A stretch of 34,063 nt of DNA from Nanobdellota archaeon (lineage in GTDB: Archaea > Nanobdellota > Nanobdellia > Parvarchaeales > Parvarchaeaceae): the NCBI GenBank assembly GCA_021802505.1, contig JAJZXE010000008.1:1-34063 (forward strand). The letters are read 5' to 3'. The position numbers were made by a program, and so were the translations under genes. Below are positions 1 through 7,954 of the stretch, in pieces. The first letter of the stretch is position 1. Each line of letters opens with the position of its first letter. The notes beneath the pieces are model-generated. The model had not been told where the DNA came from. It did not search any database and saw nothing but the letters and a program-made list of their open reading frames with translations.

Positions 1-67
1 AAAAAACGCTCACTTTATCTCCCTTTTTAACGGGATTTCCATTCACATTTGAAGCTTCTTCTGCCAT
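1..67 (-). CDS. Probable FKBP-type peptidyl-prolyl isomerase, N-terminal 22 codons only
   Basis: An open frame starts at an ATG at base 67 and runs off the left edge. The visible protein begins MAEEASNVNGNPVKKGDKVS and continues VF. The segment VKKGDKVSVF matches the start of FKBP domains and closely resembles VIKNGDNVSVF in the membrane-anchored FKBP at 2030-2557. Unlike that protein there is no N-terminal membrane segment, so this would be a cytosolic form. A strong Shine-Dalgarno (GGAGGT) lies 7 bases upstream, which fixes the start. Only 22 residues are visible, so the family call is an inference from one short motif; another protein with a KKGDxV opening is possible. Confidence 0.5.
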   Translation of the reverse strand, partial: MAEEASNVNGNPVKKGDKVSVF

Positions 68-74
68 TGAACCA

Positions 75-80
75 ACCTCC
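75..80 (-). promoter_or_regulatory. Shine-Dalgarno site of the edge-truncated gene
   Basis: GGAGGT on the minus strand, 7 bases before the ATG at base 67. It is the best ribosome-binding site in the window; most other genes here appear to be leaderless. Confidence 0.7.
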
Positions 81-221
81 GATTTAAAATCATTTTAACA
101 ATCAAGTACAGAAAACCATACAAGACTAAAATTTTAAGAGCTTATGGTATATTAAAGTTACTGTTAACTGAACTGTCAGATTAATGTCACTTTATTAATT
201 ATAAGGAGTTTTATGCTATTT

Positions 222-1712
222 TCAGCTGCTTGTTCCCGCTATTGTACCTGTTGCATAGAAGTCGACTGTTCCCGCAACGGTTGTAACATTGTAGTCAAGC
301 TCTCCGCTTGCAATGAATTGCGCACCAGGGGTTGAACATGTAGCCGGAAAGACTGCTGTAAAGCTGCTTCCGGGTGTTACTGTAGATGTACTGAATTTAG
401 TATCTGTTACCGGGAAACTGCCTCCGGTAAATCCGCTCGGTGAAAATAATGTCATATTATCTAGCGTTGCTGAAGTTGCATTATAAGGTAATCCTCCTAC
501 TGAAAAAGCTACTGTTGTTTGTGTACTGTTGCATATCGCTGCAGTGACTGTGAATGGGCTAAACCCATTACTGCTTGCGGTTACGCCTTGCCCGCTCCCG
601 CTGTTTTGCCTGGCAAGATTTATTAAAGATGTCAACTGGGATAAGTTCATGGTGTAAGATCCTGCCGGCATTAAGCTCACTGCGTTTTGCAACGGCGCCG
701 GATTGAATGAGGACTGCAATTTGGCAGAGAATACTATATTCGACAAATTAGCGCCTTTCGAGATGTTCATAGCGGTTAATAGCGCTGATAACTGACTGCT
801 TTCCTTTGACAGATTTAGGATAAAACCGCCGTATAACGGCACGCCGTAGCTGTTTGAAAAACAGAAATCAAAGCTCATTGAAGCGTTCTGCTTGCTTTCA
901 AACGCGCTTGTAGTATTTATATCGACAAGCGAACACGAATTTCCGTTGTAACTAACGTCTTTTACAAATTTAACGGTTAAGTATTTTGACTGGCTTAAAT
1001 TCACCGCACTGCTGCTATTTATCGCACTGCCATTGATGTTTAACAGACTGGAGAGATAGGACAGATTTTCAGCGGCGTTTTTGGCCGTTGAACCTATGCA
1101 AAAAAGCGAACTGTTCTGGGCGGAGCTGTCATTGAGCATAAAGCCTATTGAAGATGCACTTTGATTTCCAGCTTTTGCCAAAAATCCGAAGGGAACGCAT
1201 ATATCGCCGCCGGTTTTATTTGAAATGGCCGTAATGTTTATCTGATCCAGGAAGGAAGGAAAGCTGGATAAATTCACTCCGGTATTTAAAGCTGATATGC
1301 TTTTAATGAGCGCCAATAAGTTTATTCCGACTACGGCTCTCGTGTACGGGGAGTAATGGGCTATATGACCGTTTATCGGTAAACTGAAACTGAAGGATGA
1401 AGAACCGGCTCTGGCGCCGAGGTTCAAAAGCAGGGAATAGGAGAGGTTGAACGGCCCGCTTGTATTGGATAAGCCGGTGACAACGGAGCCGAGCTGCTTG
1501 ATATTCGCGACATTATAATAGGGATTGGATGAACTGGAGATGTGGATAAACGGAACATATCCTTTATAAGAAGCAAAGATAAATATAACGACAATGGCTA
1601 CTATAACCACGGCGATAACCGGCAGAATGTTCCGTTTTTTACCACCTCCTTCGGAGACCGGCGAAGCAACCGGAATCTGCGTTCCGTTGTCAATAGATTG
1701 GTTATCTTGCAT
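222..1712 (-). CDS. Membrane-anchored Ser/Asn-rich surface protein, unknown function
   Basis: I do not recognise this 496-residue protein as a named family. It has a short cytosolic head (residues 1-26, including KKRN), one long hydrophobic helix (about 29-48), and then about 450 residues rich in Ser, Asn, Thr, Gly and Ala. The outer part has more than twenty N-x-S/T sequons, so heavy N-glycosylation is likely. Four cysteines in the middle (IxVPFGF, LFCIGS, SCSLVD, FDFCFS regions) and two near the C-terminus (AAICNST, ATCSTPG) could form disulfides. It is probably an extracellular protein tethered by its N-terminus. A TATA box (CTTATATAG) sits 25 bases upstream of the ATG, so the mRNA is probably leaderless. 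The next genes upstream are a two-helix protein and a membrane-anchored FKBP. Confidence 0.7.
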   Translation of the reverse strand: MQDNQSIDNGTQIPVASPVSEGGGKKRNILPVIAVVIVAIVVIFIFASYKGYVPFIHISSSSNPYYNVANIKQLGSVVTGLSNTSGPFNLSYSLLLNLGARAGSSSFSFSLPINGHIAHYSPYTRAVVGINLLALIKSISALNTGVNLSSFPSFLDQINITAISNKTGGDICVPFGFLAKAGNQSASSIGFMLNDSSAQNSSLFCIGSTAKNAAENLSYLSSLLNINGSAINSSSAVNLSQSKYLTVKFVKDVSYNGNSCSLVDINTTSAFESKQNASMSFDFCFSNSYGVPLYGGFILNLSKESSQLSALLTAMNISKGANLSNIVFSAKLQSSFNPAPLQNAVSLMPAGSYTMNLSQLTSLINLARQNSGSGQGVTASSNGFSPFTVTAAICNSTQTTVAFSVGGLPYNATSATLDNMTLFSPSGFTGGSFPVTDTKFSTSTVTPGSSFTAVFPATCSTPGAQFIASGELDYNVTTVAGTVDFYATGTIAGTSS

Positions 1713-1732
1713 AAATTTTATACCTGTACAAA

Positions 1733-1741
1733 CTATATAAG
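1733..1741 (-). promoter_or_regulatory. TATA box for the surface protein gene
   Basis: CTTATATAG on the minus strand, centred 25 bases before the ATG at 1712. This spacing puts the transcript start at or next to the ATG. It lies at the very end of the preceding gene (stop at 1743), so the surface protein has its own promoter despite the 30-base gap. Confidence 0.55.
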
Positions 1742-1742
1742 T

Positions 1743-1976
1743 CTATTTATTTTTATACTGCATATAAAACTGTTTGTTTTTCCTGTGGAAACCGAATAAG
1801 GTTAAGATGACCCCTGCTGCAAAAACAAACAGGCTTATAAAAAGAAGATAAGCCCCTATTGATTCTGCCGCTTTTCCCAGAGATTTTATTATTAAGAGAT
1901 CTATAAAAGGCAGGATCAAACCCGCAGTGAAAAGAACCAGACCGGCTGTAACCAGAACATTAAATTTACCTGCCAT
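1743..1976 (-). CDS. Small two-helix membrane protein, unknown
   Basis: 77 residues with two hydrophobic helices (about 5-28 and 38-62), a short loop between them and a strongly basic tail (FHRKNKQFYMQYKNK), which by the positive-inside rule should be cytosolic. No recognised domain. A minus-strand TATA element (TTATATATAT, about 1997-2006) lies 25 bases upstream of the ATG, within the 53-base gap after the FKBP gene, so it is likely transcribed from its own leaderless start. Confidence 0.6.
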   Translation of the reverse strand: MAGKFNVLVTAGLVLFTAGLILPFIDLLIIKSLGKAAESIGAYLLFISLFVFAAGVILTLFGFHRKNKQFYMQYKNK

Positions 1977-1995
1977 TCTAAAATCTGGCAGTTTT

Positions 1996-2007
1996 AATAT
2001 ATATAAT
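1996..2007 (-). promoter_or_regulatory. TATA box for the two-helix protein
   Basis: An all-AT run reading ATTATATATATT on the minus strand, centred 25 bases from the ATG at 1976. Confidence 0.5.
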
Positions 2008-2029
2008 GTATATTCATTGAGAGTTCCGG

Positions 2030-2557
2030 TTAATTATTATTTATTTTAATGACCTTTATGTAAAAACGCAGCGTTTTTCCAGCCAGCGGCGGATTGAAAT
2101 CAACGGTAACATTCGTGGAATTTAAGTAGGTTATAACGCCCGTCTGGCCAGTAGGGGAGCTTACCCGTTCGCCGTCGCTTAAAGACGCATTTTTGAAATC
2201 CGATATCGGGACTGTTATTATCAGAGAAGCGTTAACATTGCCGTACGCCTCGCTCGGAGAAAGCGTTACATTTTTAGTCTGTCCGGCTTTCATACCTAAA
2301 ACAGCGCTGTTAAAACCGGATATCACCTGGCCTGAACCGACTATGAAACTAAAGGGAGTGCTGTTAAAATTAGACTGTATCAAAGTGCCGTTTGCCAGGG
2401 TCAGGGTGTAAAAAACGCTGACGTTATCGCCGTTCTTAATAACAGGCGCAGAATTAATGGAAGAATGAAAAACAAACAGGTATACAAAGGCAAACAATAC
2501 AACCAGCCCTGCTATTACTACAGCAATATTTCTTTTTTTGTTTACAGATTCTGACAT
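2030..2557 (-). CDS. Membrane-anchored FKBP-type peptidyl-prolyl cis-trans isomerase
   Basis: 175 residues. A basic N-terminus (KKRN) is followed by one membrane helix (about 10-30), then an FKBP domain (about 38-175). FKBP features include GDNVSVFYTLTLANGTLIQS, then PFSFIVGSGQVISGFNSAVL, which matches the family pattern F-x-x-G-x-x-x-V-I-x-G-x-x-x-A, and MKAGQTKNVTLSPSEAYG. The C-terminal part (VDFNPPLAGKTLRFYIKVIKI) matches the DxNHPLAGxxLxFxIxV end of SlyD-like FKBPs, with DFNP replacing DxNH. The topology places the domain outside the cell, where it would catalyse prolyl isomerisation in exported proteins such as its Ser/Asn-rich neighbour. Sequons in the domain fit an external location. 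That pairing is inferred from position. Confidence 0.87.
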   Translation of the reverse strand: MSESVNKKRNIAVVIAGLVVLFAFVYLFVFHSSINSAPVIKNGDNVSVFYTLTLANGTLIQSNFNSTPFSFIVGSGQVISGFNSAVLGMKAGQTKNVTLSPSEAYGNVNASLIITVPISDFKNASLSDGERVSSPTGQTGVITYLNSTNVTVDFNPPLAGKTLRFYIKVIKINNN

Positions 2558-2657
2558 ACAAAAGAAATAAGGATGAACTTATTTATTAAACTTTCCATAA
2601 ATAATCAGATAAATGCGCTGAAATTCTCTTTTATATGAAACGGAAACCTCGGGTAAT

Positions 2658-3392
2658 TCATCCTTCAAGTATACCGCCGTAACCTTTTATCACCAGAGGA
2701 AGATCGAGCCTGTGGAAAATCGACCATAAAGTGGCGGTATTTGTGGATATTACCGGCAGATTGGTGTGTCTTTCCAACTCTGCTATTATTTTTGCGCTCG
2801 GTAATTCGGCGCAGCTTATCAGTATGCCTTCTGCGTTTTTCAGCTCCAGGCTTTCCACAAGTTTTCTGGTGGTATCATAGCTTATCCTGCCGACTTTCAC
2901 ATTGTCCTCCACTCCTAAAAACTTATAGTCTACGACATCTAATCCGGATCCTTTGAAGTATTTTATCTCCAGATCCGTTACTTTCTTAGTATAAGGGGTT
3001 GCAACCGCGATTTTTCTGATTTTCATGAACTTTATCGCATCCAGAACCGCGGAAGCGCTTATTATAACAGGGGTTTTTGTCGCCTTCTCGAGTCTTTTGC
3101 GCACTATCTTGTGGTAGCCCAGTTTACGGCTGGTTATCGCGATTGTACACCCGTACGCTATGGCGTTTACCTTCGCGTCGGATAGCTGAACCGCTGCGGT
3201 CAATGCTTCATTGTCCATGCGTTTTAATTCACCAGGGTTTACTTTTTTCATGCGCATGCGGGCGGAATATATGTGTATATCATCAGGAAGCATCTCATGG
3301 AACTCGCTTTCCATGTTGATATTTGAAGATGGCACAATCAGGCCTATGCTCGTATTTTTCGGTAAAAATTCAACCCTGATTTTTTCTACCAT
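2658..3392 (-). CDS. Asp/Glu racemase superfamily enzyme, maleate isomerase-like
   Basis: 244 residues from the ATG at 3392 (a TTG one codon upstream is an alternative). It belongs to the maleate cis-trans isomerase / arylmalonate decarboxylase group of the Asp/Glu racemase superfamily. The two expected catalytic cysteines are present: Cys82 in AYGCTIA and Cys194 in ISCAELPS, a spacing close to that of maleate isomerases. The N-terminal IGLIVPSSNINMESEF also fits that family. A cytosolic racemase, isomerase or decarboxylase of a small dicarboxylic acid is likely; the true substrate cannot be read from sequence. It lies 28 bases downstream of the metallo-hydrolase gene on the same strand, so the two are probably co-transcribed. 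Confidence 0.8.
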   Translation of the reverse strand: MVEKIRVEFLPKNTSIGLIVPSSNINMESEFHEMLPDDIHIYSARMRMKKVNPGELKRMDNEALTAAVQLSDAKVNAIAYGCTIAITSRKLGYHKIVRKRLEKATKTPVIISASAVLDAIKFMKIRKIAVATPYTKKVTDLEIKYFKGSGLDVVDYKFLGVEDNVKVGRISYDTTRKLVESLELKNAEGILISCAELPSAKIIAELERHTNLPVISTNTATLWSIFHRLDLPLVIKGYGGILEG

Positions 3393-3420
3393 CAAGTAAA
3401 ACGGCTTTGATCAGCAAAGT

Positions 3421-4080
3421 CTATAAATTCTTTTCTTCCCCGGATTCAAAGATTATTACCTTGGATCCTTTTACCATCTTTGCGAATTTCTTTGCGTCCT
3501 GGACTATAGGCGGAAAAGTATTGTAGTGCATCGGAAGCACTTTCTTTGCGCCTATATACTTTGCCGCCATGGCAGCTTCTCTCGGACTCATGGTAAAGAA
3601 ACCCCCTATCGGAAGCATCGCTATATCCGGGTGGTAAAGCTGCTTTATAAGCTTCATATCCGTGAAAAGAGCTGTGTCTCCGGCGTGATAGATTGTATGG
3701 CCGTCAGCCTGTATTATTACGCCGTGTTCATTACCGCTGTGTACTGCGGGGGTAAATGCCACCTTTATCTTTCCGAGGTCTATCAGGTCGCTGCCTATGT
3801 TCATTCCGACAACGTTGCCTTCGGGTATGCCGGCTTTTTGAGCCGCCTGACCGGTCTCGAATATGGAAACGAACTTTGCATGGTTGTTTTTTACTATTTC
3901 AATGGAATCTCCCATGTGATCGAAATGATCATGCGTAACTATTACGTAATCTATTCCTTTGAGATCAACGGGCTTCACTACAGCCTTCGGATTGTTATTA
4001 AGATAGGGATCTATTACTACAGTAGAATCCTTGAATTTTATCAGCCACCCCGCATGACTCAGCCACTTTATACTTACCAT
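3421..4080 (-). CDS. UPF0173 family metallo-beta-lactamase-fold hydrolase
   Basis: 219 residues from the ATG at 4080. The zinc-binding motif HDHFDH is at about residues 50-55. Further metal ligands fit HSG (about 113), the conserved HAGDT, and the C-terminal PMHYNTFP. The N-terminus (SIKWLSHAGWLIKF) and the stretch MLPIGGFFTMSPREAA are typical of UPF0173 metal-dependent hydrolases, whose substrates remain unknown. I chose the ATG at 4080 over the in-frame GTG at 4089 because that GTG forms part of a strong Shine-Dalgarno run (GAGGGGGTG) ending 6 bases before the ATG. Probably co-transcribed with the downstream racemase-family gene. Confidence 0.9.
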   Translation of the reverse strand: MVSIKWLSHAGWLIKFKDSTVVIDPYLNNNPKAVVKPVDLKGIDYVIVTHDHFDHMGDSIEIVKNNHAKFVSIFETGQAAQKAGIPEGNVVGMNIGSDLIDLGKIKVAFTPAVHSGNEHGVIIQADGHTIYHAGDTALFTDMKLIKQLYHPDIAMLPIGGFFTMSPREAAMAAKYIGAKKVLPMHYNTFPPIVQDAKKFAKMVKGSKVIIFESGEEKNL

Positions 4081-4102
4081 TCCAAACACCCCCTCTAATT
4101 TT

Positions 4103-4669
4103 TTATAGCGGTATTATTCCGCTCGCTGTTACTGCAAGCAAAATAGAGAGAACTCCGGACACAACCAGAAATGCGGACTGTACCGTTGCCTTCATTTTGC
4201 CATGAGTAAGAGCGAAGAAACCGACTTCATCCAATAAGTAGGAGAACAATGTAACTTCAACAATAGCAAAATCCGCGAGACTGTATACCGCATAGCCTGA
4301 ATTCCACGAAAACAGTGCTATCATCGCTATAACATTGAAAACGAAAAGGACCATTGTCATATCTCCTATAAACTGCATGTTCCAGTTGTACAGTAAAGTC
4401 ATACCAAAGGTTATCCACACGAATGAGAATATAAGCATAAGCAATGAGAACATCAGCTCTACGTTTGCAGCGGGATAAGCCGTACCGTAAGGCGTCGTAA
4501 TTATCAGCAATAAAGAAGCTAGGAAGATTGATATGCCTGCCAGGGTGACGATTACTCCGAGGGTTTTTGCCCTTGTTTTATCCTTGCTCACTGTTTTAAG
4601 ATTTATACCCGAAATAATAGCAGCGACCGAAAAAGCAGATATTGCGAATGCAACCGATGCTAATGCCAT
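4103..4669 (-). CDS. Six-helix integral membrane protein, unknown
   Basis: 188 residues from the ATG at 4669, with about six hydrophobic helices (roughly 2-22, 37-59, 71-93, 99-120, 125-150, 163-185). No recognised motif. An upstream ATG at 4753 would add 28 residues (LTTRLWRYNNIYIQLSLHK region). I prefer 4669 because a TATA box (ATATTTATATAC, 4690-4701) lies 25 bases before it and inside that extension. The gene ends 22 bases before the UPF0173 start, whose own Shine-Dalgarno suggests it is read from this transcript. Confidence 0.65.
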   Translation of the reverse strand: MALASVAFAISAFSVAAIISGINLKTVSKDKTRAKTLGVIVTLAGISIFLASLLLIITTPYGTAYPAANVELMFSLLMLIFSFVWITFGMTLLYNWNMQFIGDMTMVLFVFNVIAMIALFSWNSGYAVYSLADFAIVEVTLFSYLLDEVGFFALTHGKMKATVQSAFLVVSGVLSILLAVTASGIIPL

Positions 4670-4689
4670 ACTTTTATGTAAACTTAATT

Positions 4690-4701
4690 GTATATAAATA
4701 T
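4690..4701 (-). promoter_or_regulatory. TATA box for the six-helix membrane protein
   Basis: ATATTTATATAC on the minus strand, about 25 bases from the ATG at 4669. It shares the 4670-4805 intergenic region with a plus-strand TATA-like element (TTAAATA, 4777-4783) that sits 26 bases before the glycosyltransferase ATG at 4806, so the region is a divergent promoter. Confidence 0.55.
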
Positions 4702-4805
4702 TATTATACCGCCATAACCTGGTTGTTAAGCTTATTACGGCGTTAATCAGCATCGTTTATTCCGCATAATTAAAAGTTAAATACCGGATAACTCCCAGTA
4801 TATTA

Positions 4806-6044
4806 ATGATAATACCAGAACATTTTCTGTATGTTCTTTACATAGTATTATCGACAACCGTTTCTGTCTGTTCTTCCGTGTACATATTCTCAATATTCTA
4901 TTTCGGCAGGAAAAAAGAGCGGGATAACCACAGCAAAAACACAGGCAACATAACGATATTGATTCCGGTTTACAACGAAGATGTAGGGTTGTTCAACAGA
5001 TGCATATCTTCTGTTAAGAAGCAGAGCACTCCGTTCATCGTCATAGGCAACGGGTGTAACCTTCCGTATAGGAAAATAGCTGAAGGCAACGGCGGCAGAT
5101 TTATTTATCTGCGGAATAATGCCGGCAAGAAATGGGCCCTGGCGGAAGGGATCAAAAGAGTCAACAGCGAATACGTGATGCTGCTGGACAGCGATACCGT
5201 AATACCTAAAAACGCGGCTAGAAGGCTAATACAGAAATTTGATACTGATACCGGCGGCGTCGGTGCAGAAATAAAAATAATAAAAGACAGCAATAAATTT
5301 GTTTATTACCCCTCGGAAATGCTCCAGAGACTGAGGCAGCTGTCCTTTAAAGCGATGTCGCATTTCGGCAGGGTATTGGTATTAAACGGGCAGTGTGCAG
5401 TGTACAGGACGGGGTTAATAAGGGATTTTATACTGTCAAGGGAATTTCTGGAACCGCGGTTCCTGGGCAAAAAAATGGTGATAGGGGATGACATACTCCT
5501 GACCAAACACATAAACGGGAGGGGGTACAGAACAATACTGGCACAGGATGTTATAGCTCGCACAAAGGGACAGGGCTCCTTCAAAAAACTCGTGAAACAG
5601 TCGATCAGATGGTCCCGCTCCGGCTACATAAATTTTATAAAAGGCATAAGGGACTGGAGCCTGTTTAAAAACGGATTTTTCTATTCATTTTCTATGGTAT
5701 ATGTTTATACCCTGCCCGTACTTACACTGTTCCTGATGGTTTTGCGGGGTGGACTACTGTTCAATATAATAGTCAGGAGAGGCATACTAAACGGCGGCAG
5801 GCTCTTCATCCTCTCGTTCACGCACATTCCGAGAATCCTAAATTCGGTCATATTCCCTTACGCGGGTATAAAGATAATCTCAATACTCTCGGTGATAACA
5901 ATGATATACCTGATAATTGAAAAAACCGAGAAGAACAGGGTAAGATTCCTATCCTATGGATCCGTAATACTGCTGGTCATGTTCCTTACGGCAATTTATG
6001 CAGTAATGAGCCTGAATAATCATGACAAATGGCTGACCCGTTAA
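4806..6044 (+). CDS. Membrane-bound family 2 glycosyltransferase (processive, hyaluronan/chitin synthase-like)
   Basis: 412 residues. One N-terminal membrane helix (about 8-34) precedes a cytosolic GT2 domain (about 48-275); several C-terminal helices follow (about 290-400). Catalytic features are in order: ILIPVYNE (52-58), DSDT with Asp128 and Asp130 for UDP-sugar/metal binding, NGQCAVYR (acceptor region, about 194-201), GDD (227-229, catalytic base region) and QSIRW (265-269). The QxxRW motif and terminal helices mark processive synthases that extrude a polysaccharide while making it. Product sugar unknown. Upstream TATA-like element at 4777-4783; divergent from the six-helix protein. Confidence 0.88.
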   Translation: MIIPEHFLYVLYIVLSTTVSVCSSVYIFSIFYFGRKKERDNHSKNTGNITILIPVYNEDVGLFNRCISSVKKQSTPFIVIGNGCNLPYRKIAEGNGGRFIYLRNNAGKKWALAEGIKRVNSEYVMLLDSDTVIPKNAARRLIQKFDTDTGGVGAEIKIIKDSNKFVYYPSEMLQRLRQLSFKAMSHFGRVLVLNGQCAVYRTGLIRDFILSREFLEPRFLGKKMVIGDDILLTKHINGRGYRTILAQDVIARTKGQGSFKKLVKQSIRWSRSGYINFIKGIRDWSLFKNGFFYSFSMVYVYTLPVLTLFLMVLRGGLLFNIIVRRGILNGGRLFILSFTHIPRILNSVIFPYAGIKIISILSVITMIYLIIEKTEKNRVRFLSYGSVILLVMFLTAIYAVMSLNNHDKWLTR

Positions 6045-6111
6045 TCTGCCGGGGGCTGCTGTACTCGGCATTCATATGAAAGTTTATTAACGGGCGATTA
6101 AATAATTCTTT

Positions 6112-6507
6112 ATGGAAAACAAGGATATAGAACAGCTGCTAAAGGAAGAACCTTTTTTGAGATACATTGGTGTTGAAATAGCAGAATTCAAGGAAGGTTA
6201 TTGCAGGCTGTCAGTCAACCTAAAACACGAGCTTACCAGATCCGGTAATATAATGAACGGCGGGGCCATAGCCGCGTTGGCGGATGCCGCGGGTGGCTGT
6301 GTAGTATACTCTTTAAACAAAAGAAATCATGTGACCGCAGACTTAAGCCTGTCCTTCATGAAACCGATAAAGACGGGGCCGGTGACTGCGGAGGCACGAA
6401 TAGTGAAGACCGGTAAATCACTAACCTTCGTCGATATAAGGATATTTGATGGAAACAGGGTGGAATGCGCAATGGCAAAAGGCACATGGTTTTTCCTTGA
6501 TGTATAA
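6112..6507 (+). CDS. PaaI-like hotdog-fold thioesterase
   Basis: 131 residues covering one complete hotdog domain of the PaaI/acyl-CoA thioesterase group. The segment SGNIMNGGAIAALADAAGG aligns with the family motif G-x-x-H-G-G-x-x-x-x-L-x-D-x-x-G; the catalytic-region Asp in ALADAAG is kept, but the usual His of HGG is Asn. The remainder (ADLSLSFMKPIKTGPVTAEA, then VKTGKSLTFVDIRI) fits the family well. Predicted to hydrolyse acyl- or aryl-CoA thioesters in the cytosol. A TATA-like element (AGTTTATTAA) lies about 25 bases upstream. Confidence 0.88.
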   Translation: MENKDIEQLLKEEPFLRYIGVEIAEFKEGYCRLSVNLKHELTRSGNIMNGGAIAALADAAGGCVVYSLNKRNHVTADLSLSFMKPIKTGPVTAEARIVKTGKSLTFVDIRIFDGNRVECAMAKGTWFFLDV

Positions 6508-6693
6508 AGCATAAAACCAAGGCTGCATACTTTAAACTGTATTCTGGTTTATACTCCAAATTCCTTAATCGCTGCCACTGACTTTATCCAAATCTACTCG
6601 GTTCATATTTCAGCGCATAGCGATTATACAAATATAATGATCACCGGTGCTATTGCAGTAAAAGGTTTAATTGAATTAAAATTTATAATATAA

Positions 6694-7317
6694 ATGGGAT
6701 TGATAATAGCCGTAAGACACGGTTTCAGCGAATCAAATAAGAAGGGCTTCCTAACACATGACATTGAAGGGTATCCGCTTACTACCGAAGGCAAGAAGTA
6801 CCTGATAAACTCCTCTGAGGAATTGAAGAAAATAAAGGGTATAAAGGAGATAACCTCCAGCCCGATACAGAGGGCGAGGGAAACCGCGGAGATAATATCA
6901 AAAATAACGGGATTAAAGATCAGGATGGACGAGAGACTGGCGGAGAGGCAGATGGGTAAATATAATAACACACCATATCCGAACAATAACAAGTACTCTG
7001 CGGAAATGAACTGGCGCTTGAAAGAGGTATTAAGCGGGCATCCGAACGGGTTAGAAAGCTGGGCTAACTTGATGAAGAGAACGGAAAGTTTATTGAAAGA
7101 GATACCAAAAGATGAAAAGGTGATATTGGTTTCGCACGGAGACGTAATAAAGGCAGTGATCGGACATTTTCTGGACCTGGACGAATTTGGGACCTGGGGA
7201 ATAAAGGTAAATCACGGCCATTTCACGATAATCGACACCGCCCGGGACAAGCTGCTGTGCATCGGCGCACCGATAATAACCGACAGTATAATAAATAAGA
7301 TTAAAAATGATTGCTAA
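6694..7317 (+). CDS. Histidine phosphatase family protein (phosphoglycerate mutase-like)
   Basis: 207 residues. The phospho-acceptor motif VRHGFSESN is at residues 7-15, the second arginine motif SSPIQRARETAE at about 55-66, the catalytic acid region DERLAERQMG at about 79-88, and the second histidine in VSHGDVIKAV at about 147. These are the four hallmarks of branch 1 histidine phosphatases. Substrates in this family range from phosphosugars to cobalamin intermediates, so the substrate is open. The gene ends one base from the convergent msrA stop. The 186 bases before it hold no gene; a TATA-like GGTTTAAT lies about 25 bases upstream of the ATG. Confidence 0.87.
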   Translation: MGLIIAVRHGFSESNKKGFLTHDIEGYPLTTEGKKYLINSSEELKKIKGIKEITSSPIQRARETAEIISKITGLKIRMDERLAERQMGKYNNTPYPNNNKYSAEMNWRLKEVLSGHPNGLESWANLMKRTESLLKEIPKDEKVILVSHGDVIKAVIGHFLDLDEFGTWGIKVNHGHFTIIDTARDKLLCIGAPIITDSIINKIKNDC

Positions 7318-7318
7318 A

Positions 7319-7855
7319 TCAATCACTTAAAAGAGAAGCGTATTTCTTTTTTATCCTGTGTATCTTAGATCCGATTACCATGGTGCAGTATGGATTTAAG
7401 GGATTTTTTGCGTAATAGTCCCTGTGATAATCCTCCGCTTCATAAAACTTCTCCAGTCTTTTTACTTCGGTGACTATCGGCTTATCAAAATTCGATCGTA
7501 TCTCATTGATTTTCTCTTCTATAATTTTTCTCTGCCCGTCATTTGTATAGAGTATTATCGACCGGTACTGGTTGCCTACATCACTCCCTTGTTTGTTCAG
7601 GGAGGTTGGGTCGTGCATGTCAAAAAATACGTTCAGCAAAACGGCCAGCCGGATCATTTCAGGATCATATTCCATAAGCAGAACCTCCGCATGCCCGGTA
7701 CTGCCGGTGCATACCTCTTTATAGGTGGGATTTTCAGTTTTGCCTCCGGCGTAACCCGGAGTGGTTTTTAATACTCCCTTGATCATTTTAAAGACGGCTT
7801 CCGTACACCAGAAACATCCCCCTCCAAACGCAATAGACTCGGATTTTTCCGCCAT
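7319..7855 (-). CDS. msrA: Peptide-methionine (S)-S-oxide reductase MsrA
   Basis: 178 residues, full length. The catalytic motif GGGCFWCTEAVF holds nucleophile Cys14, with Cys17 next to it; a further cysteine, Cys157 in NPLNPYC, is the likely resolving residue. Family blocks GYAGG, NPTYKEVCTGSTGHAEV, FFDMHDPTSLNKQGSDVGNQYRS and EDYHRDYY are all present. It repairs methionine-S-sulfoxide in proteins using thioredoxin-type reductant. No signal peptide, so cytosolic. A minus-strand TATA element (ATTATAATAAAAG, 7873-7884 region) lies 25 bases upstream, in a divergent promoter shared with the dephospho-CoA kinase gene. Confidence 0.96.
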   Translation of the reverse strand: MAEKSESIAFGGGCFWCTEAVFKMIKGVLKTTPGYAGGKTENPTYKEVCTGSTGHAEVLLMEYDPEMIRLAVLLNVFFDMHDPTSLNKQGSDVGNQYRSIILYTNDGQRKIIEEKINEIRSNFDKPIVTEVKRLEKFYEAEDYHRDYYAKNPLNPYCTMVIGSKIHRIKKKYASLLSD

Positions 7856-7954
7856 ATCTTAATGAACTTAATCTTTTATTATAATTAAAGTTAAGGTATC
7901 CTCAATTGACATGCAAATCCGCTCTTTATAATAATAAAACTACATTAGGGTATC
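7856..7954. promoter_or_regulatory. Divergent promoter between msrA and the dephospho-CoA kinase gene
   Basis: A minus-strand TATA element (about 7873-7884) and a plus-strand one (TTTATAATAATAAAAC, 7925-7940) each lie about 25 bases from the respective ATG (7855 and 7955), giving two leaderless transcripts from one 99-base region. Confidence 0.55.

Noticed and set aside
3526-4098. 190-residue plus-strand open frame
   Set aside because: It lies fully antisense to the well-supported UPF0173 hydrolase gene, has an odd Tyr/His-rich composition and no family resemblance.
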